Of a stretch of 64,000 bases of DNA, positions 8,934 to 21,669 are shown piece by piece. This stretch comes from Alphaproteobacteria bacterium (GTDB taxonomy: Bacteria; Pseudomonadota; Alphaproteobacteria; Caulobacterales; Maricaulaceae). Location of the stretch: contig WGNG01000008.1 of NCBI GenBank assembly GCA_016124675.1, positions 62,001 to 126,000 on the forward strand, read 5' to 3'. How positions within the stretch are numbered: position 1 is the first letter of the stretch; the number at the start of each line of letters is the position of its first letter. The translations under genes and the position numbers were made by a program. The notes under the pieces are model-generated. The model saw nothing but the letters and a program-made list of their open reading frames with translations, was not told where the DNA came from and searched no databases.

Positions 8934-9086
8934 CCCCTCACTTTACCTCTCCCCTCTGAAGAGGGGAGAGGGGGCTTTGACGCCGATGTCTGTTCGGAAA
9001 TGCCTGGCCCCAAGCTCAAAGGATGAAACGCGGCTTGGATGCCCCCTCTCCCCCATGACCATGGGGGAGAGGATAAAGGTGAGGGG
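8934..9086. repeat. MITE/REP-like palindromic element, copy 1
   Basis: This 153-bp element has imperfect terminal inverted repeats: CCCCTCACTTTACCTCTCCC at the left and its near complement at the right end. Each end contains a short hairpin (CCTCTGAAGAGG and CCCCCATGACCATGGGGG). The centre (about 8990-9025) reappears in reverse orientation in the copy at 60343-60495. It occupies most of the 350-bp gap between ald and the sulfurtransferase gene; I see no coding sequence in that gap. No transposase lies nearby, so it would need one elsewhere to move. Confidence 0.8.
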
Positions 9087-9229
9087 GCGCGCCTGACGTG
9101 TGCGCGCCAACATGTCCACCCCATCCTGTCGCGCCAAAAGCCAGGCGCTGCTCCTTCGCACCGCAACATATCTCTGGCGACTGGCGGCGGCCCTGCTAGG
9201 CTTACCGGGTGTCGTTGCGGGAGGGGTGC

Positions 9230-10060
9230 ATGATCGAGCCGGTATCCATCAGCGCGGTGCAGGCGCTCGCCGAACCTGATCCGGTGTTTGTCGAGGCGAG
9301 CTGGTTCATGCCCGGCTCCGGCCAGACCGGGGCGCAGGCCTTCGCGGCGCGCCGCCTGCCGGACGCAGTGTTCTTCGACATTGATGCGGTGTGCGACCCC
9401 ACCAGCGCCCTGCCCCACATGGCGCCGGGATCGGCGGTGTTCGCGCGCTGGCTGGCGGCAAGCGGGCTCAATGGAGAGGGGCGCTTCATCGTCTATGACC
9501 AGAACAATTTCGCGGCTTCAGCGCGGGTGTGGTGGACGCTGCGCCGGTTCGGCTGCGACGTGCGCATTCTCGATGGCGGGCTGGAGGCCTGGCGCAAGGC
9601 GGGCGGGGCGATCGGGACCGGGCATGCGCCGCCCCGCGCCCCGGCGCGCGAGCGCATGGCGCGCCTGATCCGCGACGATGCCGTGACCTGGGCGGACGTG
9701 CTGCATCACGTGCAGGCCAAGGACGCCCTGATCGTGGACGCCCGCTCGCCCGGCCGCTTCGCCGGGACCGAGCCTGAACCCCGCCCCGGCCTGCGCCCGG
9801 GCCGCATCCCCGGATCGGTCAGCCTGCCTTTCCAGCGCGTCATCGGCGGGGACGGCAAGCTCCTGAAGGAAGACGCGCTCAAAGCCGCCCTGCCCGAGGT
9901 GAGCCGCGAGCGGCGCATCATCACCACCTGCGGGTCAGGCGTCACGGCGGCCATCCTATACGCCGCCTTCATCACCGGCGGCTTCCGCGATGTGCGCCTG
10001 TATGACGGCAGCTGGGCCGACTGGGGCGCGCGCGCCGACCTGCCGGTGGAGACGGGGTGA
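9230..10060 (+). CDS. sseA: 3-mercaptopyruvate / thiosulfate sulfurtransferase
   Basis: This 276-residue protein has two rhodanese domains. The first, inactive domain contains VYDQNNFAASARVWWTLRRFG and DGGLEAWRKAGG; the second holds the active-site loop TTCGSGVTAA, whose CGSGVTA form is typical of 3-mercaptopyruvate sulfurtransferase. The likely reaction is transfer of sulfur from 3-mercaptopyruvate (or thiosulfate) to a thiol acceptor or cyanide. The ATG at 9230 is preceded by GGGAGGGG. It stands alone behind the palindromic repeat. Confidence 0.9.
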   Translation: MIEPVSISAVQALAEPDPVFVEASWFMPGSGQTGAQAFAARRLPDAVFFDIDAVCDPTSALPHMAPGSAVFARWLAASGLNGEGRFIVYDQNNFAASARVWWTLRRFGCDVRILDGGLEAWRKAGGAIGTGHAPPRAPARERMARLIRDDAVTWADVLHHVQAKDALIVDARSPGRFAGTEPEPRPGLRPGRIPGSVSLPFQRVIGGDGKLLKEDALKAALPEVSRERRIITTCGSGVTAAILYAAFITGGFRDVRLYDGSWADWGARADLPVETG

Positions 10061-10155
10061 GCGGCTGGCCGCTTCAATACGGGGCTTCCCCTGCCCGCAA
10101 ACCACGCTAGCTTGGCGGCGAACACTGTTCACTGTTGTTGCAAGGGGAGGCCGGC

Positions 10156-11121
10156 ATGGCTGGACTGGATATTCTCAACGGCCGGCTGAGCGTGCCGGTG
10201 ATCGCGGCGCCGCTGTTCATCATCTCCAACCCCAAGCTGGTGATCGCCCAGTGCAAGGCGGGGGTGGTGGGCTCCTTCCCCGCGCTCAACGCCCGCCCGC
10301 AAAGCCAGCTCGATGAATGGCTCGACGAAATCACGTCCGAGCTCGACAGCTATAACAAGGCCAATCCCGACAAGCCCGCCGCGCCCTACGCGGTGAACCA
10401 GATCGTCCACCGGTCCAATGACCGGCTGGAGGCCGATCTGATGACCTGCGCCAAGTACAAGGTCCCGCTGGTGATCACCTCGCTGGGCGCGCGCGTGGAG
10501 CTCAATGACGCTGTCCACAGCTGGGGCGGCAAGACGCTGCACGACATCATCAACATCAAATTCGCCCACAAGGCGCTGGAGAAGGGCGCTGACGGGCTGA
10601 TCCCGGTGTGCACGGGCGCGGGCGGGCATGCCGGCGTGATGTCGCCGTTTGCGCTGGTGAGCGAGATCCGCGAGTTCTTCGACGGCCCGGTGGCGCTGTC
10701 CGGCTCCATCTCCACCGGCGCCGGCGTGCTGGCCGCACAGGCCATGGGCGCGGACTACGCCTATATCGGCTCGGCCTTTATCGCCACGGACGAGGCGCGC
10801 TGCGGCGATGACTACAAGCAGGGCATTGTGGAGGGCACCGCCGAGGACATCGTCTATACCAGCCTGTTCACCGGCGTGCACGGCAACTACCTGCGCCGGT
10901 CCATCGAGAAGGCCGGGCTCGACCCCGACAATCTGCCCGAAAGCGATCCGTCCGCGATGAATTTCGGCTCCGGCGGCGGCAGCGCGGCCAAGGCCTGGAA
11001 AGACATCTGGGGCTCGGGCCAGGGCATTGGCGCGGTGAAGAAAATCCAGAGCGCCGGCGGGTATGTGAGCCAGCTTCAGGCGGAGTATGAGGCGGCGAAG
11101 GCGCGCCTGATGGCGGGGTGA
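10156..11121 (+). CDS. Nitronate monooxygenase family flavoprotein
   Basis: The 321-residue protein is an FMN TIM barrel of the nitronate monooxygenase / 2-nitropropane dioxygenase family. It shows the N-terminal PVIAAPLFIISNPKLV, the phosphate-binding GADGLIPVCTGAGGHAG, and the second glycine-rich segment ALSGSISTGAGVLAAQAMGA. Members oxidise alkyl nitronates such as propionate-3-nitronate to aldehydes and nitrite. Some relatives instead are enoyl-ACP-like reductases, so the substrate is not certain. The start has AGGGGAGG five bases upstream. A strong terminator follows. Confidence 0.85.
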   Translation: MAGLDILNGRLSVPVIAAPLFIISNPKLVIAQCKAGVVGSFPALNARPQSQLDEWLDEITSELDSYNKANPDKPAAPYAVNQIVHRSNDRLEADLMTCAKYKVPLVITSLGARVELNDAVHSWGGKTLHDIINIKFAHKALEKGADGLIPVCTGAGGHAGVMSPFALVSEIREFFDGPVALSGSISTGAGVLAAQAMGADYAYIGSAFIATDEARCGDDYKQGIVEGTAEDIVYTSLFTGVHGNYLRRSIEKAGLDPDNLPESDPSAMNFGSGGGSAAKAWKDIWGSGQGIGAVKKIQSAGGYVSQLQAEYEAAKARLMAG

Positions 11122-11142
11122 GGCCCATGTCGGGCGCCAACG

Positions 11143-11175
11143 AAAAAGCCCCGGCGCGGCGCGCCGGGGCTTTTT
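11143..11175. terminator. Bidirectional terminator between convergent genes
   Basis: A GC-rich stem (AGCCCCGGCGC with its complement) is flanked by five A on the left and five T on the right, so it can end both the nitronate monooxygenase and the convergent phosphoesterase transcripts. Confidence 0.9.
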
Positions 11176-11197
11176 GCGTCAGGGCGTCCCCCCGCCC

Positions 11198-13117
11198 CTA
11201 CTGCCAGAACTCGCGCCGCCAGTAGCGGGCCGGGCGTTCGGCGCGCACTTCAACGAGGAGGGTGTCGGTGAAGGCCACGCCATTGCGGTCGGTGCTGGTC
11301 ACCTCGATGCGGTGCACGCCATCGGGCAGGCGCGGCAGGGCGACGCGCCACATATGCATGTTGCGGTCGGCGATGGAGCGCTGGGGCTGGGGCGCGGCCG
11401 GTCCGAAATTGGAGCCGCGGAACAGCTCGGCGCCCTGGGCGCGCTCATTGCCCGAGCGGCTCTGCAGCGCGATGCGCGAGACTGACAGCTGGCGCTGGGT
11501 GGAGTAGGGATCAGCCCACTCGGCGCCGATGCGCGCCGCTTCGCCTTCGCCCTCCTGCGTGCGCTCCAGCGCCAGCTCGCTGCCATCAGGAAGGCGGGCG
11601 CTGACACGGGTTTCGGCCGAACCGGCCCAGACATTCGCGGTGAGCCACACCCCGCCGTCGAAATCCTCAGGCGTCAGGATGCGCGTGTCGGGCAAGTCGT
11701 TGATGGAGAGGGGCGGGATGGGGTCGCGCCCGCTCGCGGGCTCGTTGACCCAGGCATAGATCGCCTCAAACCAGGTACGGAAATCAGGGGTGCTCAGCCC
11801 CACCCACTGGCCGCGGGCGGTGTCGATGCGCGCGCCGATATAGCGTTCGACATAGGACGGGCCTTCAAAGTCCAGGCGCAGAAAGCCCATGGGCGCGCCC
11901 ATGCGCTGCAGCGACATCGGCACGCCATCGACGTTGAAATCGCCCTGGTACCAGGCGCCCGAGGCGGCGCCGGCGATGATGTGGCGGAAAGGCAGCGGGC
12001 CGACGCCGGCCTGCTCGGCCCAGCCGTCGAAAATCTGGCCCGGAGCGTGGTTTTCGGTGGTGTGGGTATGGCCTGACAACGAGAGCGCCTCACGCCCCTC
12101 CAGCAAGGCATGGATCACGCCGGCATTGTCGGTCTGGTGCCGGTCACTGGTGGAATCCACGAAGGACACGAACGGAATGTGGTGGGCGAGCACGATCAGG
12201 CGATCTTCGGGGGTCGCCTCGATCAGGCCTTCCAGCCAGATCATCTGGGTCTCGTCGACGATGCCGTTATAGGCCGGGCGCTCGGGGTCGCCGCACCAGC
12301 TGCGCCCGGTCTGGCAGGGGTAGTCGACATTGTCGAGCACGACGAAGAGCACGTCGCCCTGCTCGAAGGCGTAATAGGTGGGGCCGAAAATCCGGCGCCA
12401 GCTATCGCCCTTGTCGGCGTTGGAGCGCGCGTCGAAATCATAGTCGTGATTGCCGATGGTCAGCCATTGCGGCGCGCCCGCCATGGCGCCGACCTCCATA
12501 AGCCGGTCCAGGAGACCCAGATCATCGCCCAATACGTCGCCGACATAGAGGATGCAATCGCTCTGGGTCAGGCCCGCCCGGGAGAGGTCATGGCCCACCG
12601 AATCGCGGAACCAGCTGATCTGTTCGTTGGAGTAGACCTGGCTGTCGCCGATGATGGCGCAGGTGAAGGCCTCGCCCGCCGCGCCGTCACGAATGAGCGG
12701 GAAATTGACCTGTTCCGGCGCCGGGCCGGTGTCCGGCAGGCCGCCATAGCGCATCTCGTATCCCGTGCCGCCGGGCTTGTGGATGTAGAAGAACTGCGGA
12801 ACCAGGCGGTGATCGGTGGGAACCCGCCAGCCAGCCGGCTGGACGATGGTGAGGTCCATGTCCGCGCGCACGGCGATCTCATAGGCGCCGTTCTCATCGG
12901 TGCGCGCCCAGTCGCGCCCGTTGGACACCAGAACGCCGGGCACGCCAGCCTCGCCACGGCTGCGCACGCCGTCGCGGTCAGCGTCCTCGAACACCACGCC
13001 GCGTATCGTTTCGCCGCCTGCACCGGGATTGATGATCTCAGGCGCGGCCTGATAGCGGTCGGCCTGGGCGGCGGCGCTGATGGCGCAGCCAGCGGCGAGA
13101 GCGAGAACAAGGCGCAT
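11198..13117 (-). CDS. Exported calcineurin-like metallophosphoesterase
   Basis: The 639-residue protein has a signal peptide (MRLVLALAAGCAISAAAQA), an N-terminal beta-sandwich of about 90 residues (GVVFEDADRDGVRSRGEAGV, an SdrD-B/MetallophosN-like fold), a calcineurin phosphoesterase core, and a C-terminal beta domain. The core metal motifs are IIGDSQ, VGDVLGDD, TIGNHD, LAHHIP and SLSGHTH. The usual D-x-H opening motif is D-x-Q here, a variant seen in this three-domain subfamily. It should act in the periplasm or outside the cell on phosphomono- or diesters; the substrate is unknown. The ATG at 13117 gives the signal peptide and follows CGGAGA. It is divergent from the patatin gene. Confidence 0.85.
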   Translation of the reverse strand: MRLVLALAAGCAISAAAQADRYQAAPEIINPGAGGETIRGVVFEDADRDGVRSRGEAGVPGVLVSNGRDWARTDENGAYEIAVRADMDLTIVQPAGWRVPTDHRLVPQFFYIHKPGGTGYEMRYGGLPDTGPAPEQVNFPLIRDGAAGEAFTCAIIGDSQVYSNEQISWFRDSVGHDLSRAGLTQSDCILYVGDVLGDDLGLLDRLMEVGAMAGAPQWLTIGNHDYDFDARSNADKGDSWRRIFGPTYYAFEQGDVLFVVLDNVDYPCQTGRSWCGDPERPAYNGIVDETQMIWLEGLIEATPEDRLIVLAHHIPFVSFVDSTSDRHQTDNAGVIHALLEGREALSLSGHTHTTENHAPGQIFDGWAEQAGVGPLPFRHIIAGAASGAWYQGDFNVDGVPMSLQRMGAPMGFLRLDFEGPSYVERYIGARIDTARGQWVGLSTPDFRTWFEAIYAWVNEPASGRDPIPPLSINDLPDTRILTPEDFDGGVWLTANVWAGSAETRVSARLPDGSELALERTQEGEGEAARIGAEWADPYSTQRQLSVSRIALQSRSGNERAQGAELFRGSNFGPAAPQPQRSIADRNMHMWRVALPRLPDGVHRIEVTSTDRNGVAFTDTLLVEVRAERPARYWRREFWQ

Positions 13118-13255
13118 GGTGAATCTCCGGTCAGCTGTCTGGCGAGGGCTAACAGGACAGATTGACATCTGCGTGACAAGACCGCCCTCGCCCGCACCCC
13201 CGCCTTGGCGCAGGCGGCCGGAATAGGCGAGGATGCACACCCGCCCGCGAATCGG

Positions 13256-15004
13256 ATGTGCGCCGTGGCCAGTTTTCGCTTTTCACGCCTGCCCTTTCTG
13301 GAAAGCGTCGAAGCCGCCGCGCTGAAAGCCATTGAGGCGGAGGTGGAATGGTTCTGCCTGCCCGCCGGCGCGATCCTGTTTCATGAAGGCGACGAGGCGG
13401 ATGCGTTCTATCTCGTCCGGTCCGGCGCGCTGGCGGCGTTCCGCACCTCGGCGGCCGGGCGCCCCGAACTGATCGGCCATATCCGCCAGGGCGAGCCCAT
13501 CGGCGAGATGGCGCTGGTGGAGGAACGCCGCCATTCGGCCAGCGTGTACGCCTTGCGCGACAGCGAGCTGGTGCGCCTTCCCAAGCCCGCCTTCGAGACG
13601 CTGACCCGCAAACACCCCTCCCTGATGCGCGAGCTGGCGCGCATGATGATGTTCCGGCTGCGCGGCGGGTCGATGCGCCAGCGCTCCGACCCGAAGATTT
13701 TCGCCCTGATCGCCACCTCGCCGACCATCGACCTCGATTTTCGCGCCCGCGAGCTCGAAAAGGCGCTCGGCGCCATGGGGCTGACCACAGCGGTACTCAC
13801 CGAGGACGCCTCGGGCCTGTCGGCCCAACGCTTTGACGTGATCGAGGCGCGCCATGACGTGGTGCTGCTGGCCGCGCGCATGGCCGATTATGACTGGACC
13901 CAGCGCGCCATGGCGCGCGCCGACCGGATCTGGCTGCTGGCGCGGGCCGATGCGCGCCCGTCCACGCCGCTACTGCCCGACACGCCCTCGCCGGCGGCGC
14001 GGCTGAAGCTGATCGATGTGGTGATGGTCCATCATGGCGGCGACCGCGCCGCAGCGCGGCCGTCCGAATGGGTGGAGGCGGCCGAGGCCGCGCGCTGCTT
14101 TCACTGGCGCCAGGGCCGGCGCGAGGATGTGCGCACGCTGGCGCGCACCCTCACCGGACGCTCGGTGGGACTGGTGCTGTCGGGCGGGGGTTCGCGCGCC
14201 TACGCCCATGTGGGCGCGGTGCGGGCGCTGCGCGACGCGAAGATCAGCTTTGATTTCTATTGCGGCGCCTCCATGGGCGCGATCATCTCGGCCGGTGTGG
14301 CGCTCGGCTGGGAGGACAGCGAGCTGGAAGAGCGCATGCGCGCGGCCTTCGTCACCTCCAACCCGCTCAGCGACTGGACCCTGCCCGTGGTCAGCCTGAT
14401 CAAGGGGCGCCGGGTGGACAAGCGCCTGGAGGAGCATTTCGGCGATACGGAGATCGCCGACATGCCGCGCCCTTTCTTCTGCGTGTCGTCAGACCTGACC
14501 CTAGGCGCCGTGCGCGTGCACCGCACCGGGCGGCTGCGCGACGCGCTGCGCGCCTCGCTGGCCATTCCCGGCCTGTTGCCGCCGGTGGTGGATGGCCAAT
14601 CGGTTCTGGTGGACGGGGCGGTGTTCAACAATTTTCCGGTCAACGAGCTCAAGAGCTTCCATCGCGGCCTCAATATCGGCTCGGACGTGACGCGCACGAA
14701 CGCGATCTGCGCCAGCGACTTCGTGGACCCGCCGGGCTTTTTCGGCTGGGCGCTGCGCCATGGCCTGAGCGACCCGCCGCCCATCGCCTCGCTGCTGCTG
14801 CGCGCCGCCACCGCCGGCACGCTGGACCAGCATGCGGCCACGCGCGACGCGGCGGACCTGTTGATCCTGCCCGAGCTGGACATGGATCTGCGCGAATGGC
14901 GCCGCTTCGACGATGCGGTGGAGGCGGGCTATGAAGCCGCCACCGCTATGATCAAGGCGATGGAGCCTGAAGATCTGGCGCGGTTCCAGGCGGGCGTGGC
15001 GTGA
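13256..15004 (+). CDS. Patatin-like phospholipase with cyclic-nucleotide-binding domain
   Basis: The 582-residue protein resembles neuropathy target esterase. Residues 1-125 form a cNMP-binding beta-roll (EGDEADAFYLVRSGALAAF, GEMALVEERRHSASVYA). A linker of about 150 residues follows, and then a patatin domain with oxyanion loop SGGGSRAYAHVGAV, nucleophile GASMG and the catalytic aspartate in VDGAVFNNFP. Such proteins hydrolyse phospholipids or lysophospholipids at the membrane, with possible control by a cyclic nucleotide. The ATG at 13256 is chosen; a TTG 51 bases earlier is less likely. The Shine-Dalgarno sequence is weak. Confidence 0.88.
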   Translation: MCAVASFRFSRLPFLESVEAAALKAIEAEVEWFCLPAGAILFHEGDEADAFYLVRSGALAAFRTSAAGRPELIGHIRQGEPIGEMALVEERRHSASVYALRDSELVRLPKPAFETLTRKHPSLMRELARMMMFRLRGGSMRQRSDPKIFALIATSPTIDLDFRARELEKALGAMGLTTAVLTEDASGLSAQRFDVIEARHDVVLLAARMADYDWTQRAMARADRIWLLARADARPSTPLLPDTPSPAARLKLIDVVMVHHGGDRAAARPSEWVEAAEAARCFHWRQGRREDVRTLARTLTGRSVGLVLSGGGSRAYAHVGAVRALRDAKISFDFYCGASMGAIISAGVALGWEDSELEERMRAAFVTSNPLSDWTLPVVSLIKGRRVDKRLEEHFGDTEIADMPRPFFCVSSDLTLGAVRVHRTGRLRDALRASLAIPGLLPPVVDGQSVLVDGAVFNNFPVNELKSFHRGLNIGSDVTRTNAICASDFVDPPGFFGWALRHGLSDPPPIASLLLRAATAGTLDQHAATRDAADLLILPELDMDLREWRRFDDAVEAGYEAATAMIKAMEPEDLARFQAGVA

Positions 15005-15106
15005 CGCCGGACCGGCCCAGCCCCGGTCGGGTGAGGCCGCTGCGGCTGGATGCGCTCGCGGCCCGGTGTTAGCCTGCCAGAAAGCAGAATGAGGGTGGAT
15101 GGAGCC

Positions 15107-16153
15107 ATGACACTGACACGCAGAATGGCGGCGCTGGGACTGGCCTCGGGTGCAGGCGCGCTGGCAACGGGGGCGGGCTTTGCCGGGCGCCGGGAGGACG
15201 ATGCGCGCTGGAGCCGGGCGCCGGACCTGCCCTTCCCGGTGCAGGAAATCTACCCCGCCCTGCTGGACGGCACGCTCTATGTGATCGGCGGGTTCGCCAC
15301 CGGGATATCCGACCGTCCGCTGGACATTTCAGACCGGGTGCTGGCCCTTACCCCCGGCGTGGATGACAGCTGGCGCGAGCTGCCCCGCCTGCCCGTGCCC
15401 ACCCATCACCCGCAATGCGTTGGCCTTGACGGCACGCTCTACGCCATCGGCGGCTACACGGCGCAAAACGGCGGGGCGTGGTCGAACACGTCGCGCGTCT
15501 GGACCCTGCGCCCGGGCGAAGACAGCGCATGGCGCGAAGGCCCCGCCCTGCCCGGACCGTGGGCGGAGAATGTGGCCGTGGCGCTGGATGGCCGCATCCA
15601 TGTGCTGACCGGGCGCCGGCCCGCGGGCGGAGAAAACGCCGAATGGAACCATCAGGCGGACGTCACGGCGCATCTCATGCTGGACCCCGCCAGCGGCGAC
15701 TGGACCACGCGTGCGCCGGCGCCCAGCGCCCGCAATTCCGCCGCGGCGGCTGTGCTGAATGGGCGCATCCATGTGGTGGCCGGGCGCACGGTCTCGGGCG
15801 GCAACACGCCGGTGCACGAAGTTTACGATCCGGCCAGCAATCGCTGGAGCCTCGCCGCGCCTTTGCCCCGGCCCGCGCGCGGCCCGCACGGATCGGGCGG
15901 TCTGGCCGCCGCCAGTGTGGGCGATACGCTGTATGTATTTGGCGGCGAATGGTTTGAAGAGGGCGGCGGGGTGTATGACGAGGTCTGGGCCTGGCGCGAC
16001 GGCGCAGACGCCTGGGAATCCGCCGGAACCATGCCCACCCCGCGCCACGGCCTCGGCGCCCACGCCCTCGGCGGCGCAATCTATACCATCGGCGGCGCCG
16101 CCCAGCGCGGCGCGGTGGATACGAGCGCCGTGGTGGAGGTGTTCAGGCCGTAG
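15107..16153 (+). CDS. Exported kelch-repeat protein (Tat-type signal)
   Basis: The 348-residue protein starts MTLTRRMAALGLASGAGALATGAGFAG, a twin-arginine-like export signal. It then has about five to six kelch repeats, each with the LYVIGG / IHVVAG beta-strand pattern and a downstream Trp (for example GTLYAIGGYTAQNGG, DTLYVFGGEWFEEGG, GAIYTIGGAAQRGA). A single six-bladed propeller is expected. Function is not known; propellers of this kind include mutarotase-like and oxidase-like proteins, but I see no catalytic residues to choose between them. A second secreted kelch protein lies at 43096-44100. It is convergent with ssb. Confidence 0.75.
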   Translation: MTLTRRMAALGLASGAGALATGAGFAGRREDDARWSRAPDLPFPVQEIYPALLDGTLYVIGGFATGISDRPLDISDRVLALTPGVDDSWRELPRLPVPTHHPQCVGLDGTLYAIGGYTAQNGGAWSNTSRVWTLRPGEDSAWREGPALPGPWAENVAVALDGRIHVLTGRRPAGGENAEWNHQADVTAHLMLDPASGDWTTRAPAPSARNSAAAAVLNGRIHVVAGRTVSGGNTPVHEVYDPASNRWSLAAPLPRPARGPHGSGGLAAASVGDTLYVFGGEWFEEGGGVYDEVWAWRDGADAWESAGTMPTPRHGLGAHALGGAIYTIGGAAQRGAVDTSAVVEVFRP

Positions 16154-16168
16154 GGGGGGGCGCAATCC

Positions 16169-16660
16169 CTAAAACGGAATATCGTCATCCAGCGTGTCGG
16201 ACGAGAAGTCCTCGCGCGGCCTGTCCATCTGGCGCTGGCCGCCACCGCCGCCGGAGCGGTCGTCCATCTGGTCATAGCCGCCGCTGCGGCCGCCGCCACC
16301 GCCCTCGCCCTTGCCGTCGAGCATGGTCAGCTCGCCGCGGAATTTCTGCAGCACCACTTCGGTGGTGTAGCGGTCATTGCCGTCGCGGTCCTGCCATTTG
16401 CGGGTCTGAAGCTGGCCCTCGACATACACCTTGGCGCCCTTCTTCAGATAGTTCTCCGCCACCTTGGCCAGATTGTCGTTGAAGATGACCACATTGTGCC
16501 ATTCGGTCTTTTCGCGGCGCTCGCCGGTGGACTTGTCGCGCCACTGCTCGGACGTGGCGATGCGCAGATTGACCACCGGGTCGCCGGAATTGAGCCGGCG
16601 CACTTCCGGGTCCGCGCCCAGATTGCCCACCAGTATGACCTTGTTCACGCTGCCCGCCAT
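16169..16660 (-). CDS. ssb: Single-stranded DNA-binding protein
   Basis: The 163-residue protein has an N-terminal OB fold ([44 protein letters not shown]), a Gly/Arg/Asp-rich flexible linker and the acidic interaction tip DTLDDDIPF. It coats single-stranded DNA as a tetramer in replication, repair and recombination. The ATG at 16660 has GGAG eight bases upstream; a second ATG nine bases earlier is too close to that sequence. A LexA box sits in the divergent spacer shared with uvrA, so it is probably SOS-induced. Confidence 0.97.
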   Translation of the reverse strand: MAGSVNKVILVGNLGADPEVRRLNSGDPVVNLRIATSEQWRDKSTGERREKTEWHNVVIFNDNLAKVAENYLKKGAKVYVEGQLQTRKWQDRDGNDRYTTEVVLQKFRGELTMLDGKGEGGGGGRSGGYDQMDDRSGGGGGQRQMDRPREDFSSDTLDDDIPF

Positions 16661-16695
16661 CACATCCACTCCCTATTGCCGTTTGCCGGCATTTT

Positions 16696-16710
16696 GTTCA
16701 CACAATGTTC
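16696..16710. promoter_or_regulatory. LexA (SOS) box between ssb and uvrA
   Basis: The sequence GTTC-N7-GTTC (spacer ACACAAT) is exactly the alphaproteobacterial LexA consensus. It lies in the 198-bp divergent spacer of two classic SOS genes. Confidence 0.85.
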
Positions 16711-16858
16711 CACGCGTCAATTCCGCCGCGCGAGTCGCGCCTCAGCGAACACGAGCGCAGCGTCAATGTCCACTGCGCGCGCCGGCCCGGGGCGCAGCGG
16801 TGTTTGTGGCGAAGGCTCGCCAGTCGGTCTAGTTAGGGCGTGTCCGATGGAGAGCCTG

Positions 16859-19849
<2,991 letters not shown>

Positions 19850-19973
19850 GGTCGCCCGCCTTGTCCCCGCCCTCGCCTATGCAATACACTCCCAAGTGCA
19901 GTTCGTTTCCCCTCTAGGCGCGCGCGTTAACCAATGCCATAGTTCCGCCGGGACAAGGGCAAAGGGGAGCGCC

Positions 19974-20708
19974 ATGCCGATTGCAACACGCGGATTTGCA
20001 GAGTTTTTTGGCACGTTCTGGCTGGTTTTTGGCGGCTGCGGGAGCGCGATCTACGCCGCCGCTTTCGGCGAAATCGGGATCGGTCTGCTGGGGGTGTCGC
20101 TGGCGTTCGGGCTGACGGTGCTGACCATGGCCTACGCCATCGGGCATATCTCCGGCTGCCATCTCAATCCGGCGGTGACGCTGGGCCTGTGGGCAGGCGG
20201 GCGGTTCGAGGCGCGCGACGTGCCGGCCTATATCGGCGCGCAGGTGCTGGGCGCGCTGGCCGCGGCGGCGGCGCTTTATTTCATCGCCCAAGGCGGGCCG
20301 GGCGAGGTGACGGGACTGGCCTCCAACGGGTTTGGCGAGCGCTCGCCGGGCGCATATTCGCTGGTGTCCGGCTTCTCCATCGAGCTGATCCTGACCCTGG
20401 GCTTCCTCATCGTGATCCTGGGCGCCACCGACAGCCGGGCGCCAGCCGGTTTCGCGCCCATCGCCATCGGGCTGTGCCTCACCCTCATCCACCTCATCAG
20501 CATTCCGGTCACCAACACCTCGGTGAACCCGGCGCGCAGCACCGGGCCCGCGCTGGTGGAGTGGCTGGCGCTGGGCGATGGCGCGGCCGCCGGGCAGCTC
20601 TGGCTGTTCTGGCTCGCCCCGATCGCCGGGGCTGTGATCGCCGGCTTGGCCTACCGGGCAATGTCCCGGCCGGCCAATCTGGCGCCGGGCGCACCCCTGC
20701 CGGGCTAA
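19974..20708 (+). CDS. aqpZ: Aquaporin Z-type water channel
   Basis: The 244-residue inner-membrane protein has six membrane helices and the two half-helix NPA motifs, [11 protein letters not shown] (about residue 63) and [13 protein letters not shown] (about residue 182). It opens with [17 protein letters not shown] as in AqpZ. The constriction arginine follows the second NPA (NPAR). It passes water, possibly small neutral solutes. The ATG at 19974 has AAGGGGAG upstream. Its stop overlaps by four bases the stop of the convergent gene. Confidence 0.95.
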   Translation: MPIATRGFAEFFGTFWLVFGGCGSAIYAAAFGEIGIGLLGVSLAFGLTVLTMAYAIGHISGCHLNPAVTLGLWAGGRFEARDVPAYIGAQVLGALAAAAALYFIAQGGPGEVTGLASNGFGERSPGAYSLVSGFSIELILTLGFLIVILGATDSRAPAGFAPIAIGLCLTLIHLISIPVTNTSVNPARSTGPALVEWLALGDGAAAGQLWLFWLAPIAGAVIAGLAYRAMSRPANLAPGAPLPG

Positions 20709-21556
20709 ATCCGTCCCGTCAGCGACGCCCAGGTCAGGCGCAGCTGGCGCGCGATCAGCGGCGGATCGACCTGTTCCCGGAACGGGTCGGCGATGCGGCG
20801 CACGCGCTTGAGATAGCCGCGCGCCAGGCAGGCGTAGCCGACCGCCGGGAACACCTCCGGCGGGAGGGATTTGGAGAGCCCCGAGAGCGCCTGCGCGCAG
20901 GCGTCAGCTTCGGCGATCAGGCCTGAAAGCGCCGCATGCGCCGCGTCCGGCTTGCGCCCGGAGAGCCAGTCGGCTTCGGTCAGGCCCGCACCAGCGGCTT
21001 CGTCGGCGGCGAACGGCGGCCGTCCGGCGGCGCACAGAGGCGCGAAAGCGCGGATCAGGCCGGTGAGCCCCCACAGCCGCCCGGCGGCGCTCAGCGCGTC
21101 GCGCGCCGCGTCATCGAGGACCGTGTCGGGCGCGGCGAGGCGGGCCGCAGCAGCCATCAGCGCGCCGGCCGTGCGGTCGACATAGTCGCGCCGGTCCTGA
21201 CGGGTCGGGAACGGCCCCTGCCCCAGATCGGCGGCGCGCGCCTCGATCAGCTGGTCAAGCTCCCCGGCGTGCGGAGCACCGGGCCCGAGAACCAGTCCGG
21301 CCAACGCTTCATAGGTGTCATGGCGGCGCACTTTGGGCGGCGACGCGTAGAGATCACGCACCGCCTCGCGCGCCCAGCTCAGGCGCATCTCGCCGATCAC
21401 CGGCTCGGTGACAGCGTCGGGCACGCGCGCGATCTCGTGGTAGAACCTGTAGAGCGTGACAAGCCGCGCGCGCGCCGGCGCCGGCGCGAACAGCGCCGCC
21501 ATCCACCGGTCGGGATCGTCGCGCTGCAGCGCGTCTTGGGAACTTCTTTCAGTCAA
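20705..21556 (-). CDS. Squalene/phytoene synthase family protein (NDUFAF6-like)
   Basis: The 283-residue helical protein belongs to the squalene/phytoene synthase superfamily. It has the opening [34 protein letters not shown], typical of the alphaproteobacterial branch related to the mitochondrial complex I assembly factor NDUFAF6. The aspartate-rich DXXXD prenyl-diphosphate motifs of true synthases are not evident, so enzymatic terpene synthesis is doubtful. The best start is a TTG at 21556, with GGGAG seven bases upstream; the open frame extends to 21646 but without family similarity. It is divergent from sodB. Confidence 0.72.
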   Translation of the reverse strand: MTERSSQDALQRDDPDRWMAALFAPAPARARLVTLYRFYHEIARVPDAVTEPVIGEMRLSWAREAVRDLYASPPKVRRHDTYEALAGLVLGPGAPHAGELDQLIEARAADLGQGPFPTRQDRRDYVDRTAGALMAAAARLAAPDTVLDDAARDALSAAGRLWGLTGLIRAFAPLCAAGRPPFAADEAAGAGLTEADWLSGRKPDAAHAALSGLIAEADACAQALSGLSKSLPPEVFPAVGYACLARGYLKRVRRIADPFREQVDPPLIARQLRLTWASLTGRI

Positions 21557-21669
21557 ACCGATCTCCCTTGGGTGGACCTCAGCGTGACAGACGCCATATG
21601 GCGCACAGAGCGCCGCCAACGGCGCCGGCCCGAGACAACAGAGCACTGACCGAAAAAGGACGTCCCACC

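Noticed and set aside
10120-10130. GAACACTGTTC palindrome before the nitronate monooxygenase gene, considered as a LexA site
   Set aside because: It does not fit GTTC-N7-GTTC or GAAC-N7-GAAC, and the gene has no SOS link.
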